64,000 nt of DNA, taken from NCBI RefSeq assembly GCF_028368975.1, contig NZ_JAQNDM010000002.1:5760425-5824424 (forward strand), in the 5' to 3' direction. Source of the stretch: Stigmatella ashevillena. GTDB lineage: Bacteria > Myxococcota > Myxococcia > Myxococcales > Myxococcaceae. The position numbers were made by a program, and so were the translations under genes. Numbering within the stretch: position 1 is the stretch's first letter; each line of letters begins with the position of its first letter. This document shows, piece after piece, positions 35,506-44,900 of this stretch. The notes beneath the pieces were generated by a model. It did no database searches, was not told where the DNA came from, and worked only from the letters and a program-made list of their open reading frames with translations.

Positions 35506-36534
35506 GGAAGCCCTGCTGGCATACCGCGCCCGGAGTTCCGAGGCGGAGCGGTGGTACAGGTCCTTCACCCACCGCCGATAGGCACACGCCGCTTCGGGCT
35601 CATCGCTCGTTCCCAGGACACAGGGGGTGATGAGGTGCGCGACCATCATCCCCTGCATCAGGGCACGCAGGACACCCTGCGAGGACGCGGGGTCCAACAC
35701 CACCGCCGCGTCACCGGCGATGAAATAGCCCTCGCCCGCGCAATCCCCCACCCAACTCCAGGTCACCTCGGCCCCCCGCGATGGGCCGAGCTCTCGTCCC
35801 GTGGCCAGGGCACGAGGGGGTTGCGCGGACGTTCGCCGAGAGGGATCGAGCGACAGCCTCGCCCACGCCCAGTGCCCTGGACGCACCCGGGCCATCCACT
35901 CCCACCCGCCCGGCTCCAGCCGGAGCATGGGTTGCTCCAGCGCCTCTCCAAATTCGCCGTGCACGTAGCCATACCGCGCGAGCAGCGGCGGCGAGCCCAC
36001 GTGCCGAGAGACGCCGTGCTTGCGCACCAACCAGCGCCCTCCACCACTGGCATCCACCACGAACCGGCTGTTCAACGGCCCCATCGACGTCTCCAGGCCC
36101 ACCACCCGTCCGTGCGCGACGAGCGGCCGGAGGGCCCGGCAGGGTTGCCACACCTCCGCGCCCAGTGAACGCGCGCGCCGCAACAGCAGTTCATCGAACG
36201 TGGCACGCCACGCCTGGAAGCCGCGCCAGGGACCGTTTCCATCCGATCCGTATGGGGTGAATACCCGCCCCTCGGGAGCGTGCGTCCAGACGCCCTCGTG
36301 ACGGAGGAAGCCCGCGCCCCATACCGCGCCGGCCACACCCAACCGCTCCAGCAGGGGCTCCACCCCCGGGTGAAGGGTCTCGCCCGGAAGTGCCCTCGGG
36401 AAGCGGGCCGCCTCCACGATCAGGACTTTCAGCCCCGCCTCCGCACACCCGATGCCCGCCGCGCATCCGGCCGGCCCTGCGCCCACAATCACCACGTCCC
36501 AGGGAGCGTGCGCCCTGGCAACCTCCCCGGACAC
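35491..36534 (-). CDS. FAD-dependent oxidoreductase (LodB / tryptophan-halogenase-like)
   Basis: 347 residues. Rossmann FAD-binding motif [10 protein letters not shown] at residues 18-27, the [19 protein letters not shown] block seen in LodB-like and halogenase-like flavoproteins, and the second FAD motif [19 protein letters not shown] near residue 275. In the LodA/LodB pairs LodB is the flavoprotein needed to build the tryptophylquinone cofactor of its partner. The GTG start at 36534 directly follows the TGA of the 782-residue gene (TGA-GTG), so translation is coupled. It is the third gene of a peroxidase/782-residue protein/flavoprotein operon. The substrate is unknown; modification of the neighbour is inference. 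Confidence 0.82.
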   Translation of the reverse strand: MSGEVARAHAPWDVVIVGAGPAGCAAGIGCAEAGLKVLIVEAARFPRALPGETLHPGVEPLLERLGVAGAVWGAGFLRHEGVWTHAPEGRVFTPYGSDGNGPWRGFQAWRATFDELLLRRARSLGAEVWQPCRALRPLVAHGRVVGLETSMGPLNSRFVVDASGGGRWLVRKHGVSRHVGSPPLLARYGYVHGEFGEALEQPMLRLEPGGWEWMARVRPGHWAWARLSLDPSRRTSAQPPRALATGRELGPSRGAEVTWSWVGDCAGEGYFIAGDAAVVLDPASSQGVLRALMQGMMVAHLITPCVLGTSDEPEAACAYRRWVKDLYHRSASELRARYASRASSGVE

Positions 36535-38883
36535 TCAGACGACTCCGGGCGGGCGCGCCACGCGCGTGAAGGGCCCGTCGTCCTCCTGGACGCGGACCGC
36601 CGTCTGGGAGACGTGGCACGTCCAGCGCTTCAGGACCTCCACCCGGCGGCGTGACGTTCCGGCCAGGGCTTCCTCCTGCCCCGCCGTGTCCACGAAGACA
36701 AAGTAGTAGCCCCCGCCACTCAACGCCGTGTCACGGAAGGGTCTCGAGCCCCAGTCCACCACCGGCTCCAACGTCACCACGACGAGCGTGCTGTTGGGCA
36801 CCGTGTCCCCCGCGGGAGGCAGCACCCGCAGGAGGCAGAAGCGCAGCGCTTCCATTCGCGCGATGAGCTCCTGACTCGTCACCTGCGCGAGCGGACCCAG
36901 CCGAAGCCGTCCCGCGAGGGCCTGGGACACGTAGTCGGCGCGGAACCGGTTGGCGAAGTTCATGAACCGCCGGTTTCCCTCTTGGACGAGGAAGGGGCCG
37001 TGCTCGCCATCCCACCCCGGGGCGGAGACCACCTCGCCCGCCTTCACCCGGGGGTGCTCCGGGTGGTAGCCCAGCTCCGCATCGAGCAACGGCTGGCCCA
37101 TGGGCGCCTCGTTGAACGTCCGCGAGGCATCCGGGGCCACGGCCGGCCAGAAGGAATTGAGCGCCGCGCACAGCTTGGCGTCCTCGGGGAAGGGACTGCC
37201 CAGCCCGAAGGACGCCGTGAAGCTGCCCACGTCGTCGTTGCCGAGCGCCACGTCCCAGCCCGGGGCGAAGACGCCCGAGGCTCCGTCCGGCAACCAGGTG
37301 ACGCTCACCGGAGGCCTCTCGTCCGCCTGTGCGCTGCCCACCGCCCCCGCGCCCACCACGGCCGTCATGCCCTTGTCACTCCGGACAAACGCCTTCACGT
37401 CCGGCTGACCTGGGCGCGGCAAGTCTGGGTTGACGCTGTCCCGTCCCTGGCTCAGGGGCTTGGGCCCTCCCTGGCGGAAGTGCCCGTCCGGGAGTGTCTC
37501 CACCCAGGCGGCGATGTCCGCCTGATCCGCCAGAGGGAAGAAGTCGGGGGCCGTCACCAGCGAGTACGCCGGACGCGGCGTCCCCAGGGCGCGGCTCAAC
37601 CCACTCACCCGCACGGACACGCATCCGTCACACGTGTCATCCGTGAAGTGGGCGGCCTCGTAGCCCCCCCGGTCCACCAGCGCCAGGAAGTCCGCCTCCG
37701 CCAGGAAGCGGCCATTCGCGAGCGGCCCGTTCACGTCCTCCACCACGAAGGTGCTCCCAGGCCCTCGCGTCACCCGGTGGCGGATGTTGACGTATTCCGG
37801 CGCCCGCCGGCCCTGAGGGCCTCCCGCGATGGTGTCGAACGTCGTCCAGAAGCGCGTCTCGCGCGAGCCGGTGCCGAACGAGAGCCGCTGCTTGCGCGGC
37901 ACGGCGAAGCGCACCAGTTCCTCGCGGCCCGCCACCGTCTGCGTCACCGTGCGCACCAGCGTCGGGTGATGCAGCGGCACGAGCAGCACGCTGGCACCCA
38001 CCCGCTGCCGGCCCACCAGCGCATCCGTTCCTCCGGACTCTCGCACGAAGGGCGCACGGTTCAGGTCGAACCCCGGCAGCGCGGGGATGCGCCCGTGGGT
38101 GTGCACGCGGCGCAGCTTCTCGTTGCGGTGGTACTCGTCGAAGTCCAACCCGGCCTCGGTGAGCGTCTCACCCACGAGGCACTCGTCTCCCGCGAAGAGC
38201 TTGTGCACGGGGAAGAGGAAGGTGCGCTGGGTGTCTCCCTGCTGCGGTGCGAGCACGGCCCGCCGGGTGCCCGGCCGGGAAGAGACGCAGAGGAAGGCCG
38301 CGTAGCGGGCGGGCAGCACGGCGAGCCCGTTGCCCCCGTCCTCCGGCTCCACCCAGAAGCTCCGCCGCGCGGCATCGTAGCGGGGAGGGCGGGTTCCCAC
38401 CCGGGCCACGCCCGTGCGCGAGAAGGCCATGTCCGCGTGCAGGCCATGCGGGCTGCGCTCGCCGGACCGGTACTGGTAGGCGAACACGGCGAGAACGGCT
38501 CCGGGAAAGTCCGCCAGACGCTTCTTCGCCACGCTGTAGAGGTAGTTCTCGACGGTGTCGAGCTCCTCGATCGTGGGGTACGCCTCCGGCGTAGGGGCAG
38601 GCGCGTTGTCGGGGGTGGGGTGGACGTAGGGGCTGGCCAGGGCGTGGTACAGCAGGCTCTTGCCAGGGGCCGAGGGTTGGATGCCCGCAGCGGACGTGAA
38701 GGCGAAGTCCTCGAACCCCGCCAGCGCGGCCCCCGCGGGTCGGCGCACCGGCCTGGCCAGTTGCGTGGCCAGCGCCGCGGCCGAGGCGGCCGTGAGCTCC
38801 AACCCGAAGGGCCTCAGCCGCTCCGCCCAGCCATGGCTGGCCAGGCGGTCACACAGCGTCTTGACGCGATCGATCAACGCCAT
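36535..38883 (-). CDS. unrecognised 782-residue protein of the peroxidase-flavoprotein operon
   Basis: 782 residues with no signal peptide, no membrane helix and no family recognised. Visible features: an N-terminal helical region, HGLHADMAFSRTGVARVGT near residue 145, a short Cys pair DDTCDGCVSVRVSG near 420, GWDVALGNDDVGSFTASFG near 545, LCAALNSFWPAVAPDASRTF near 575, and GPFLVQEGNRRFMNF near 630. It starts 12 bp after the peroxidase stop and its TGA abuts the flavoprotein GTG, so the three are one transcript. It could be a substrate for oxidative modification by the two partners, or an enzyme of its own. It does not match LodA well enough to be called so. Confidence 0.72.
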   Translation of the reverse strand: MALIDRVKTLCDRLASHGWAERLRPFGLELTAASAAALATQLARPVRRPAGAALAGFEDFAFTSAAGIQPSAPGKSLLYHALASPYVHPTPDNAPAPTPEAYPTIEELDTVENYLYSVAKKRLADFPGAVLAVFAYQYRSGERSPHGLHADMAFSRTGVARVGTRPPRYDAARRSFWVEPEDGGNGLAVLPARYAAFLCVSSRPGTRRAVLAPQQGDTQRTFLFPVHKLFAGDECLVGETLTEAGLDFDEYHRNEKLRRVHTHGRIPALPGFDLNRAPFVRESGGTDALVGRQRVGASVLLVPLHHPTLVRTVTQTVAGREELVRFAVPRKQRLSFGTGSRETRFWTTFDTIAGGPQGRRAPEYVNIRHRVTRGPGSTFVVEDVNGPLANGRFLAEADFLALVDRGGYEAAHFTDDTCDGCVSVRVSGLSRALGTPRPAYSLVTAPDFFPLADQADIAAWVETLPDGHFRQGGPKPLSQGRDSVNPDLPRPGQPDVKAFVRSDKGMTAVVGAGAVGSAQADERPPVSVTWLPDGASGVFAPGWDVALGNDDVGSFTASFGLGSPFPEDAKLCAALNSFWPAVAPDASRTFNEAPMGQPLLDAELGYHPEHPRVKAGEVVSAPGWDGEHGPFLVQEGNRRFMNFANRFRADYVSQALAGRLRLGPLAQVTSQELIARMEALRFCLLRVLPPAGDTVPNSTLVVVTLEPVVDWGSRPFRDTALSGGGYYFVFVDTAGQEEALAGTSRRRVEVLKRWTCHVSQTAVRVQEDDGPFTRVARPPGVV

Positions 38884-38895
38884 GTCCCAGGCTCC

Positions 38896-40443
38896 TCACG
38901 GCCCGGCGGCAACCGGCTGCGCGTCACCGACCGAAGCCTCTTCTGGCAGCAGGTTGTTCGGATCGTTGATGGGTGCCAGGTCCCCCGCGAAGGTGAGCAG
39001 ATCCGCCATGGTGAAGTCGCCGGGCCGGGCCGAGGGCAGGGTGGGCATCCACTGGGGATTGCTGGCGAGGAACGAGCTCGCATCCTGCTCGAGCAGACCC
39101 ACGAAGACCTCGGACAGAATGCGGCTGCCCACGGGACCGAGCCGCTTGCTGCCCCCTCGCTGCTCGGCCTCCTTGAGGATGTAGTACCAGAGGGGGGTCT
39201 CCACATGCAGGTTGTGCTTCGCGGCGACTTCGCCATCGGGCCCCTGGGCGATCTCCTTGGGCTTGAGGGGCTCGATGCGCATGCGCCGGGCCACGTTCTG
39301 CCCCGAGGGCAGGCCCAGGCTGCGCCCACGCTTGAGGTTGGCGACGGGCAGGTTGATGCCAGGCCTGACGCCGTGGTTGGGGATGTTCGCGAGCGTGGGC
39401 ACGAGGAACGGATCCAACCTGCGGCTGAGACCGGGCCCACTCCCGTTGCCCTGGGAGAGCTGGAAGAAGCGCCGGAAGTCGATGATCCAGTCGCTGGGAA
39501 TGGGCACGCTGGTGCCCGAGCGCCCGGAGAAGCGGAACAGCAGATCGAGCGACGCCGGCACCACCTTGCGCGGGGTGTTCCGGAAGGTGAAGACATCGTT
39601 GTAGTCGTAGGCCTCGCGCACCATGCTGTGACCCAGGCGGTATGCGGCGGCGGAGAACTCCACCGGGATGAACGCATCCGTGAGCGGGAGGTAGACCGAG
39701 CGTCCCTTGGTCCGCACGCCTTCAAGCACGTCCTTGTCGGTCACCCGCCGCAGGAAGTCGTTCAGGACGATCCATTGGTAATGCCAGATGACAAGCTTGC
39801 GGGCCTGCTCGAACACGGTGGCCTGGGTGGCTGACGGCGGAGGGACGACGGTGCCGGCCCTCAGCCCCTCGACCACCTTGTTGTGGAAGCGCATGAGGGC
39901 CAGGTGCACCTGCGCGACGATGAGGTTCTCGTCGTTGCGCGGGTCTCCGATGATGGCCAGGCCCTGCTCGCCCCGCGGGAGATCGAACGGGAGAGAGGTC
40001 TTGACCTTCGGGTCCCCTGCTGGCGTGGCCGAGTTGGTGTGCCCGATGACGAAGAGCGCGTCATCGGGAGGGAGCCGGTAGAGGTAGGGTTGGTCGTCCG
40101 GGCCCCGGCCATAGACGCAGTCCAGGTCCAGCGCGGGCGTGCGGAAATTGTGGAGCGCCAGCGGGTCCACCAGCACCTCTTGAATGGGCGTGGTGTCGAA
40201 GGTGATGTCGTGGTCGATGAACTGCCCCAGGTACGTGAAGCCTGCGGGAATGTTCTCGTTGTCTCCCCGGGGGTCCCCGGGAGCGCTGTCGCGCATCGCG
40301 GCCCCCAGTTCCTCCAGCGCCGCAATGGGCGGCAGGAGCGGCTGAAGCGACGGGAAGAGCCTCCCAAACTTGCCCGATGGGACGTACTGCCCCAGGGGCG
40401 TTCCCTCACCATTGCGTGGCAGAAAGCCATGAATCGCTGGCAT
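38896..40443 (-). CDS. animal-type haem peroxidase family protein
   Basis: 515 residues of the peroxidase-cyclooxygenase superfamily (An_peroxidase). The distal-site motif YLGQFIDHDITFD (distal His and Ca ligand Asp) is near residue 75, NENLIVAQVHLALMRFHNK (helix 5 region) near 185, and the proximal His lies in YRLGHSMVREAYDYND near 285. The enzyme oxidises substrates with hydrogen peroxide on a haem. No signal peptide is seen, unlike many secreted relatives. ATG 40443 has an excellent AGGAGGG ribosome site; sequence upstream of it is not conserved. It is the first gene of a three-gene operon with a 782-residue protein and a flavoprotein. Confidence 0.9.
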   Translation of the reverse strand: MPAIHGFLPRNGEGTPLGQYVPSGKFGRLFPSLQPLLPPIAALEELGAAMRDSAPGDPRGDNENIPAGFTYLGQFIDHDITFDTTPIQEVLVDPLALHNFRTPALDLDCVYGRGPDDQPYLYRLPPDDALFVIGHTNSATPAGDPKVKTSLPFDLPRGEQGLAIIGDPRNDENLIVAQVHLALMRFHNKVVEGLRAGTVVPPPSATQATVFEQARKLVIWHYQWIVLNDFLRRVTDKDVLEGVRTKGRSVYLPLTDAFIPVEFSAAAYRLGHSMVREAYDYNDVFTFRNTPRKVVPASLDLLFRFSGRSGTSVPIPSDWIIDFRRFFQLSQGNGSGPGLSRRLDPFLVPTLANIPNHGVRPGINLPVANLKRGRSLGLPSGQNVARRMRIEPLKPKEIAQGPDGEVAAKHNLHVETPLWYYILKEAEQRGGSKRLGPVGSRILSEVFVGLLEQDASSFLASNPQWMPTLPSARPGDFTMADLLTFAGDLAPINDPNNLLPEEASVGDAQPVAAGP

Positions 40444-40959
40444 CGTCTTTCCCTCCTCGGAACCCTGCGACCCAGACAGAGGAAAGAGGACGCGTTTGTG
40501 ACGGCCGATGAGGTTTTTCAGGTGGCTTGCCGCCTGCCTGCTTGGAGGGCAGAACACTCGCCGGACCCCGCCTCCAAGAACACATCCAGAGGGCGATGAG
40601 GGCGGCTGTAGCGGTACGCAACTCCAGCGCACCTGGCTCTGCTGGCCCTCGCCCCGCACAATTTCCCGGGGGACTCACGGTGGGCACAGACGTCGTAGAC
40701 TGCTTGTTCGAAGTGGCCGCGCCCATCCTCGTGGGCATCGGCCTTCAGGACGTCACCGAGGGCTTCGTCGTTGCGCTGGCCCTCGCGGACGTCCGCTACA
40801 AGCGTTGGCAGCCGGTACTGGGGCTGCTCTACATCGGCCTCGTCGAGGGCGTCGCAGCGCTATCCCCCCGCCAAGAGATCGCCCACGAGGCACCGGGCGA
40901 ACCAATGGTAGGCTTCGTACCGAGGGTGTTGCTTGATGTGAAGCTGGGCTGAAACCCGC
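40444..40959. other. intergenic stretch with ambiguous coding debris
   Basis: No gene can be called. On the minus strand, directly after the toxin-operon immunity candidate, a frame reads QLHIKQHPRYEAYHWFARCL, then VGDLLAGG and a TAG at 40860, and continues beyond the stop as DALDEADVEQPQYRLPTLVA. This looks like a broken immunity-type gene. On the plus strand a GTG-initiated frame ending at 40952 is open (TDVVDCLFEVAAPILVGIG) but is exactly codon-registered against that minus frame, so it may be only its shadow. The peroxidase promoter should lie near 40450-40550. Confidence 0.3.
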
Positions 40960-41907
40960 TCAACGGCGCGACTCGCGGGCCTCAACAGCTTTCACCCAGT
41001 CGGGCTTCACGGGCGTGGGTTTGTAGTCCTTGTCCAATCGGATCTCCTTGCCCAACTCGATGGTCCAGCACTCCAAGTCGTGCAGCCACAATTCGTGCAG
41101 ATGTGCCTGAGCACGTGCGGGCTCCATGAAGACGTACGCTACACGCTGCACGGTCTTGTCCTGGCCTAGGAGTTGGAACTGCCGCGCCGCGCACGCATCC
41201 AGCATCTCCCCGGGGGCCACGTCCCGCCCGTGCACAACGATGCGCAGGGACTTCTCCTTCGAGTCGTAGACGCCCTGGAGGTCCTGCTGCGGAGTGTAGT
41301 TCCTGGGAAGGTAGCCACCGGTGCGGGTGATGCCCATCCGCTCGTGCCCTGGCTTCGCCTGCGCTAGTGCCGTGGCGGAATCCGCCGCCAGGTCGTGGAA
41401 CTGCACCAGAGTGGTGTCGTCCGCGCCCTTCAGCACGCGCCAGGGGCCGTGCTCTAGCCAGCGGCGCGAGACGAGGGCGTCATGCCCCGTACCTTTGAAG
41501 GCGCAGGCCCAGCCATGCGAGTAGTGTTGATAGCCAAAGCCCGGCGCCTCGTAGGCATCCAGCCCCTTCTCCCAACTAGGATGGGCGGTGTCGAACGAGG
41601 CCACGGTAAAAGGCAGTGGTACCAACAGAGACAGCACGGCCTGGGGCTGCCAGTCGCCCGTGCTCCCCGTCTTGACGATGATGCGAGCGGTGTGGATGAG
41701 GAAGGGCTCGCCGACATCCTTCCACTTCGCCTGCGTCATCTCCGTGCAGCAGGCGGCCTTGTCGAGCCAGTTATCGCCCGCAGGCTGGTCCTCGAACTCC
41801 ACCGAGAACTCGGGGGGCGGTGTCTTCGGCACCCACCGTCCCGGCAACGCCCTCACCAGCGACGGAAGGTCCGTCCCCGCCAAACCCACTCGCAACCTCA
41901 TCACCAT
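40960..41907 (-). CDS. candidate immunity protein of the annexin-repeat toxin
   Basis: 315 residues, soluble, no signal peptide, family not recognised. Features: AACCTEMTQAKWKDVGEPF near residue 55, a Tyr/His-rich AYEAPGFGYQHYSHGWACAF near 130, and WTIELGKEIRLD at the end. It starts 34 bp after the stop of the 1298-residue toxin-like gene on the same strand (GGGAG before ATG 41907), the position expected of a cognate immunity gene. That role is inferred only from position. Confidence 0.65.
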   Translation of the reverse strand: MVMRLRVGLAGTDLPSLVRALPGRWVPKTPPPEFSVEFEDQPAGDNWLDKAACCTEMTQAKWKDVGEPFLIHTARIIVKTGSTGDWQPQAVLSLLVPLPFTVASFDTAHPSWEKGLDAYEAPGFGYQHYSHGWACAFKGTGHDALVSRRWLEHGPWRVLKGADDTTLVQFHDLAADSATALAQAKPGHERMGITRTGGYLPRNYTPQQDLQGVYDSKEKSLRIVVHGRDVAPGEMLDACAARQFQLLGQDKTVQRVAYVFMEPARAQAHLHELWLHDLECWTIELGKEIRLDKDYKPTPVKPDWVKAVEARESRR

Positions 41908-41941
41908 GGCAGCTCCCTCACGCTGGGTTCGTGTCTACTCC

Positions 41942-44900
41942 CTAGTCCGCCTTTCCCGCCAGAAAGTTCTCCAACCGTACTGGGTCAGCGAGCAGGTCTC
42001 GGTTCTCGGGAGTGATGAGCTTGCTCACGCCCTTCTCGTTGAAGATCTCGAACTGGAGCGGAAGCCTATTTTCGGGGTTCAACATGTCGTGCATCCATTT
42101 GGCGTTGGCCTTGACGCCCTTCGGGGCCAGCATGACCTCGGTGACGCTGTTGATAGGCTTCTCCCCGACGCTGAACTTGCTCTTCGCCAGGACAACGAGA
42201 TCTTGGATCTGCGTCTTCTCGCGCAGCCCGAGCGGAGTGGTGACGTTCTTCAGCTCGCGGATGACTTTGCCGTCGAGCACGTCAAGGACACGGCCACTCT
42301 CCAGAGAAATGCCCGCTTCCTTCGCGGCGGCCTGGGTGATGGAGACGTGCGTCCGGAACCCGCCGTTGTCGAACGTCTTCACGTACCAGCGCTCGCCGAG
42401 CGAGCCCTTGTCGGACGCGCCGAGTCCTTCGCTGAGGCGCAGCATCTCCGTGTGGCTGGCGGCATTGAGCGCCTGCTGGCGGTCCTTCGTCTTCGCGAAC
42501 ACCTCCTGGAAGGCGCTCATCGTCTCCAGCCGCTTGGGATCGGTGGCTCGGTCCAGCAGCGCCTGAGCGTACTTCTCCTTCAGCTCGTGCCGGACAGTGC
42601 TGAAGTTGAGCCCGCCCGGGTCGGCGCGAAGCTGCTGCACGAGGGTATCCCTGTTGGCCAGGCCCTCGCGCTCCATCGTCGCGATCCACTTGCCGAAGTC
42701 GCTGTCGGGCTTGTCGGCTCCTAGCTGCCGGAAGGCCTCGGTGGGCGTGGTGCCCGCAGCGAATTTCGGCTCGATGCGCACGCCATCGTCCCGGACGAAT
42801 TCGCGCGTCTCTGGGTCGAATAGCAGCTTGTCCTTCTCTAGGTCGCCGTGCCGCACCACCTCGAACTTGTCGTTCTTGAGCCGGTAGAAGTACCCGTCCG
42901 GCGGGGGAGGCATCCCCGCCGCCTTCGCCGCCGCGTCGCTCTTGCTGACGTCCTGCGCCGCCACGAAGCCACGCGGAGGTGCCAGCGAGTCCACCTGCGC
43001 TGAGTGCGCGTCGAGTTGCTTGCGCAAATCTCCTATCTCGCGCTGGATGGACTCAAGATCCACTGGAGACAGATTCGCCTTCTCGCCCAGGCGCTGGACA
43101 CTGCTGGCGATGTGGGCCTCCTGCGTCTCCAGCGTGTGGATCATCTCCTTGAGCTTCTTCACCTCGAGCTGCGACTCGAAGCCCTGAGTGCCGTAGCCCG
43201 GCTTCCCGGTGAGGGCCTGGTTGAGGCGGTCGCGGAGCTTCCGCACCTGCCCTATGGGCCCCTCGTACCCCTGGAGATGCTTGGCCGTGGCCATGTGTGC
43301 CTGGACGTCCACGTCCGTCGCATTGGGGCCCTTCTCGATGCGCACGCGTCCGTCCCTGTAGACAGCCTGCGTGGTGCGGCCCTCAAAAGCAGGATTGGCC
43401 ACCACCGCCACTTCGCGAGGCTTGAGCGCATGGCCCGCGGTCTCCAACCCCGCGCCGGTACCGGCGCCGACCACGGCGCCGATAACGGCATTCGAGGCGC
43501 TACTCTGAACGACACGCGACATGCCTTCTGCGAAGCCGTTGTCCCATGTCCCATCCTGCAGTGCCTGGTCCAGCGCCCCCGAGGCGGCGCCGCCGATGCC
43601 GCTCTCCCACCCGCTGCGCACCGCCGTACCCCGCAATTGCTGGCCTAGCGTCTGTTTGACGGCCGCCTCTGCGCCTTGTGTGACGGTGGCACCGCCCAGG
43701 CCCTTGGGCACAGGAACGACGGCGGTGGCCCCTTCCACCGCGCCCACTGCCATCTGCTGCACGATGCCCTCGCTGCCCAGTGAATCGCCCTTGATTAACA
43801 TCTGCGTGGCCGTTCGCGTGCCCGCGCCTACCGCCGCGTACCCGGCGATGGCCAGCGGGGTGGCCGCGCCGCCAGAGAGCACCACCGCCGCCGTCGTCCC
43901 CACCGCGACCGCCGCCGTGGCCGCCATATCCGCCGCGCTGTCCTTCGATGTCTGTACGTCCTTGATGTCGTTGGTGGCGTAGCCCGTCAGACGGCTGGCC
44001 GCCACCCGGTCTCCCTGGGCCAGTTTCTTCTCGGCCGTGCCCAGCATTCGCTCCAGCCGGGCTGAGTCCGACTCGCCCTTGAAGACTGTCTGAACCTTGT
44101 TGACGAGACCGAGCCCGGCGCTCTGTTCGAACGTCTGCTGCGCCCGCAGCCTCGCGATCTGCTGCTGCTCCGCGTCCGGCGCCTTCGCATCGATGGCGCC
44201 CTGGTCGAACGCCTGCTGGACGATTTCAAAGTGGTCCCGGCCGGAGAGTTCCGAACCCAAATCCGCGCGCAGATCCTTGCCGTACTTCTTTTGATAGGCA
44301 TCGGAGATGAGGTTGATCTGCGCCTTGGACTTGTTGCCCAGCACCTCGCGCAACGCCCCCGCATCCGTGCCCCATCGGTCCATGGCGCGGTGCAGCCGCT
44401 CCGCGTCTGCCTGAGCCTGGGCCTGGGTGTCATTGGGTGCCGCAGGGTGGAGGTAGCGCAGGCCCACCTCGGCATCATTGCCACCGAAGCCGCGCACCAC
44501 GCTCTCCAGCGATTTGCCCGTCTGCTCCCGGTAGGCGGCCTTGAGGGCCTTCATGTTCTCGGGCTTGGTGTTCTTGAGCACGTCGAGGATGGAGGACTTG
44601 TCCGCACCGAACCAGCCCTGCTGCTGGCCGCGGATCTTCGCCGCGTCGGAGGAAGCCGGGTTGCTCTCCAGCAGCCCTCGGGTGCGCGAGAAGTCCTCGG
44701 GGGACAGCTTGCTTTTCAGCTCAGCCTGGAGCGCGGTGTCTTTGAGGAGCACTTGCCGTTGCTCGGGCGGCAGCTTGTCCAGGGTATCGAAGACCTTCTG
44801 GCTGTCGGCGCCAAAGAAGCCCTGGAGCGCGTCGTGCACCTGGCTGCGCGCGGTGGCGGTCTCGAGCTGCGTCACCTTGCCCGGCGTGGAGGCCTGCGTG

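Noticed and set aside
36982-39834. Plus-strand open frame of 950 codons
   Set aside because: Antisense to the 782-residue protein and the haem peroxidase; no motifs, composition typical of a reversed high-GC gene.
40527-40952. Plus-strand open frame of 141 codons (TDVVDCLFEVAAP...)
   Set aside because: It starts antisense within the peroxidase leader, is codon-registered against a minus-strand frame, and has no recognised homology; left as an ambiguous stretch.
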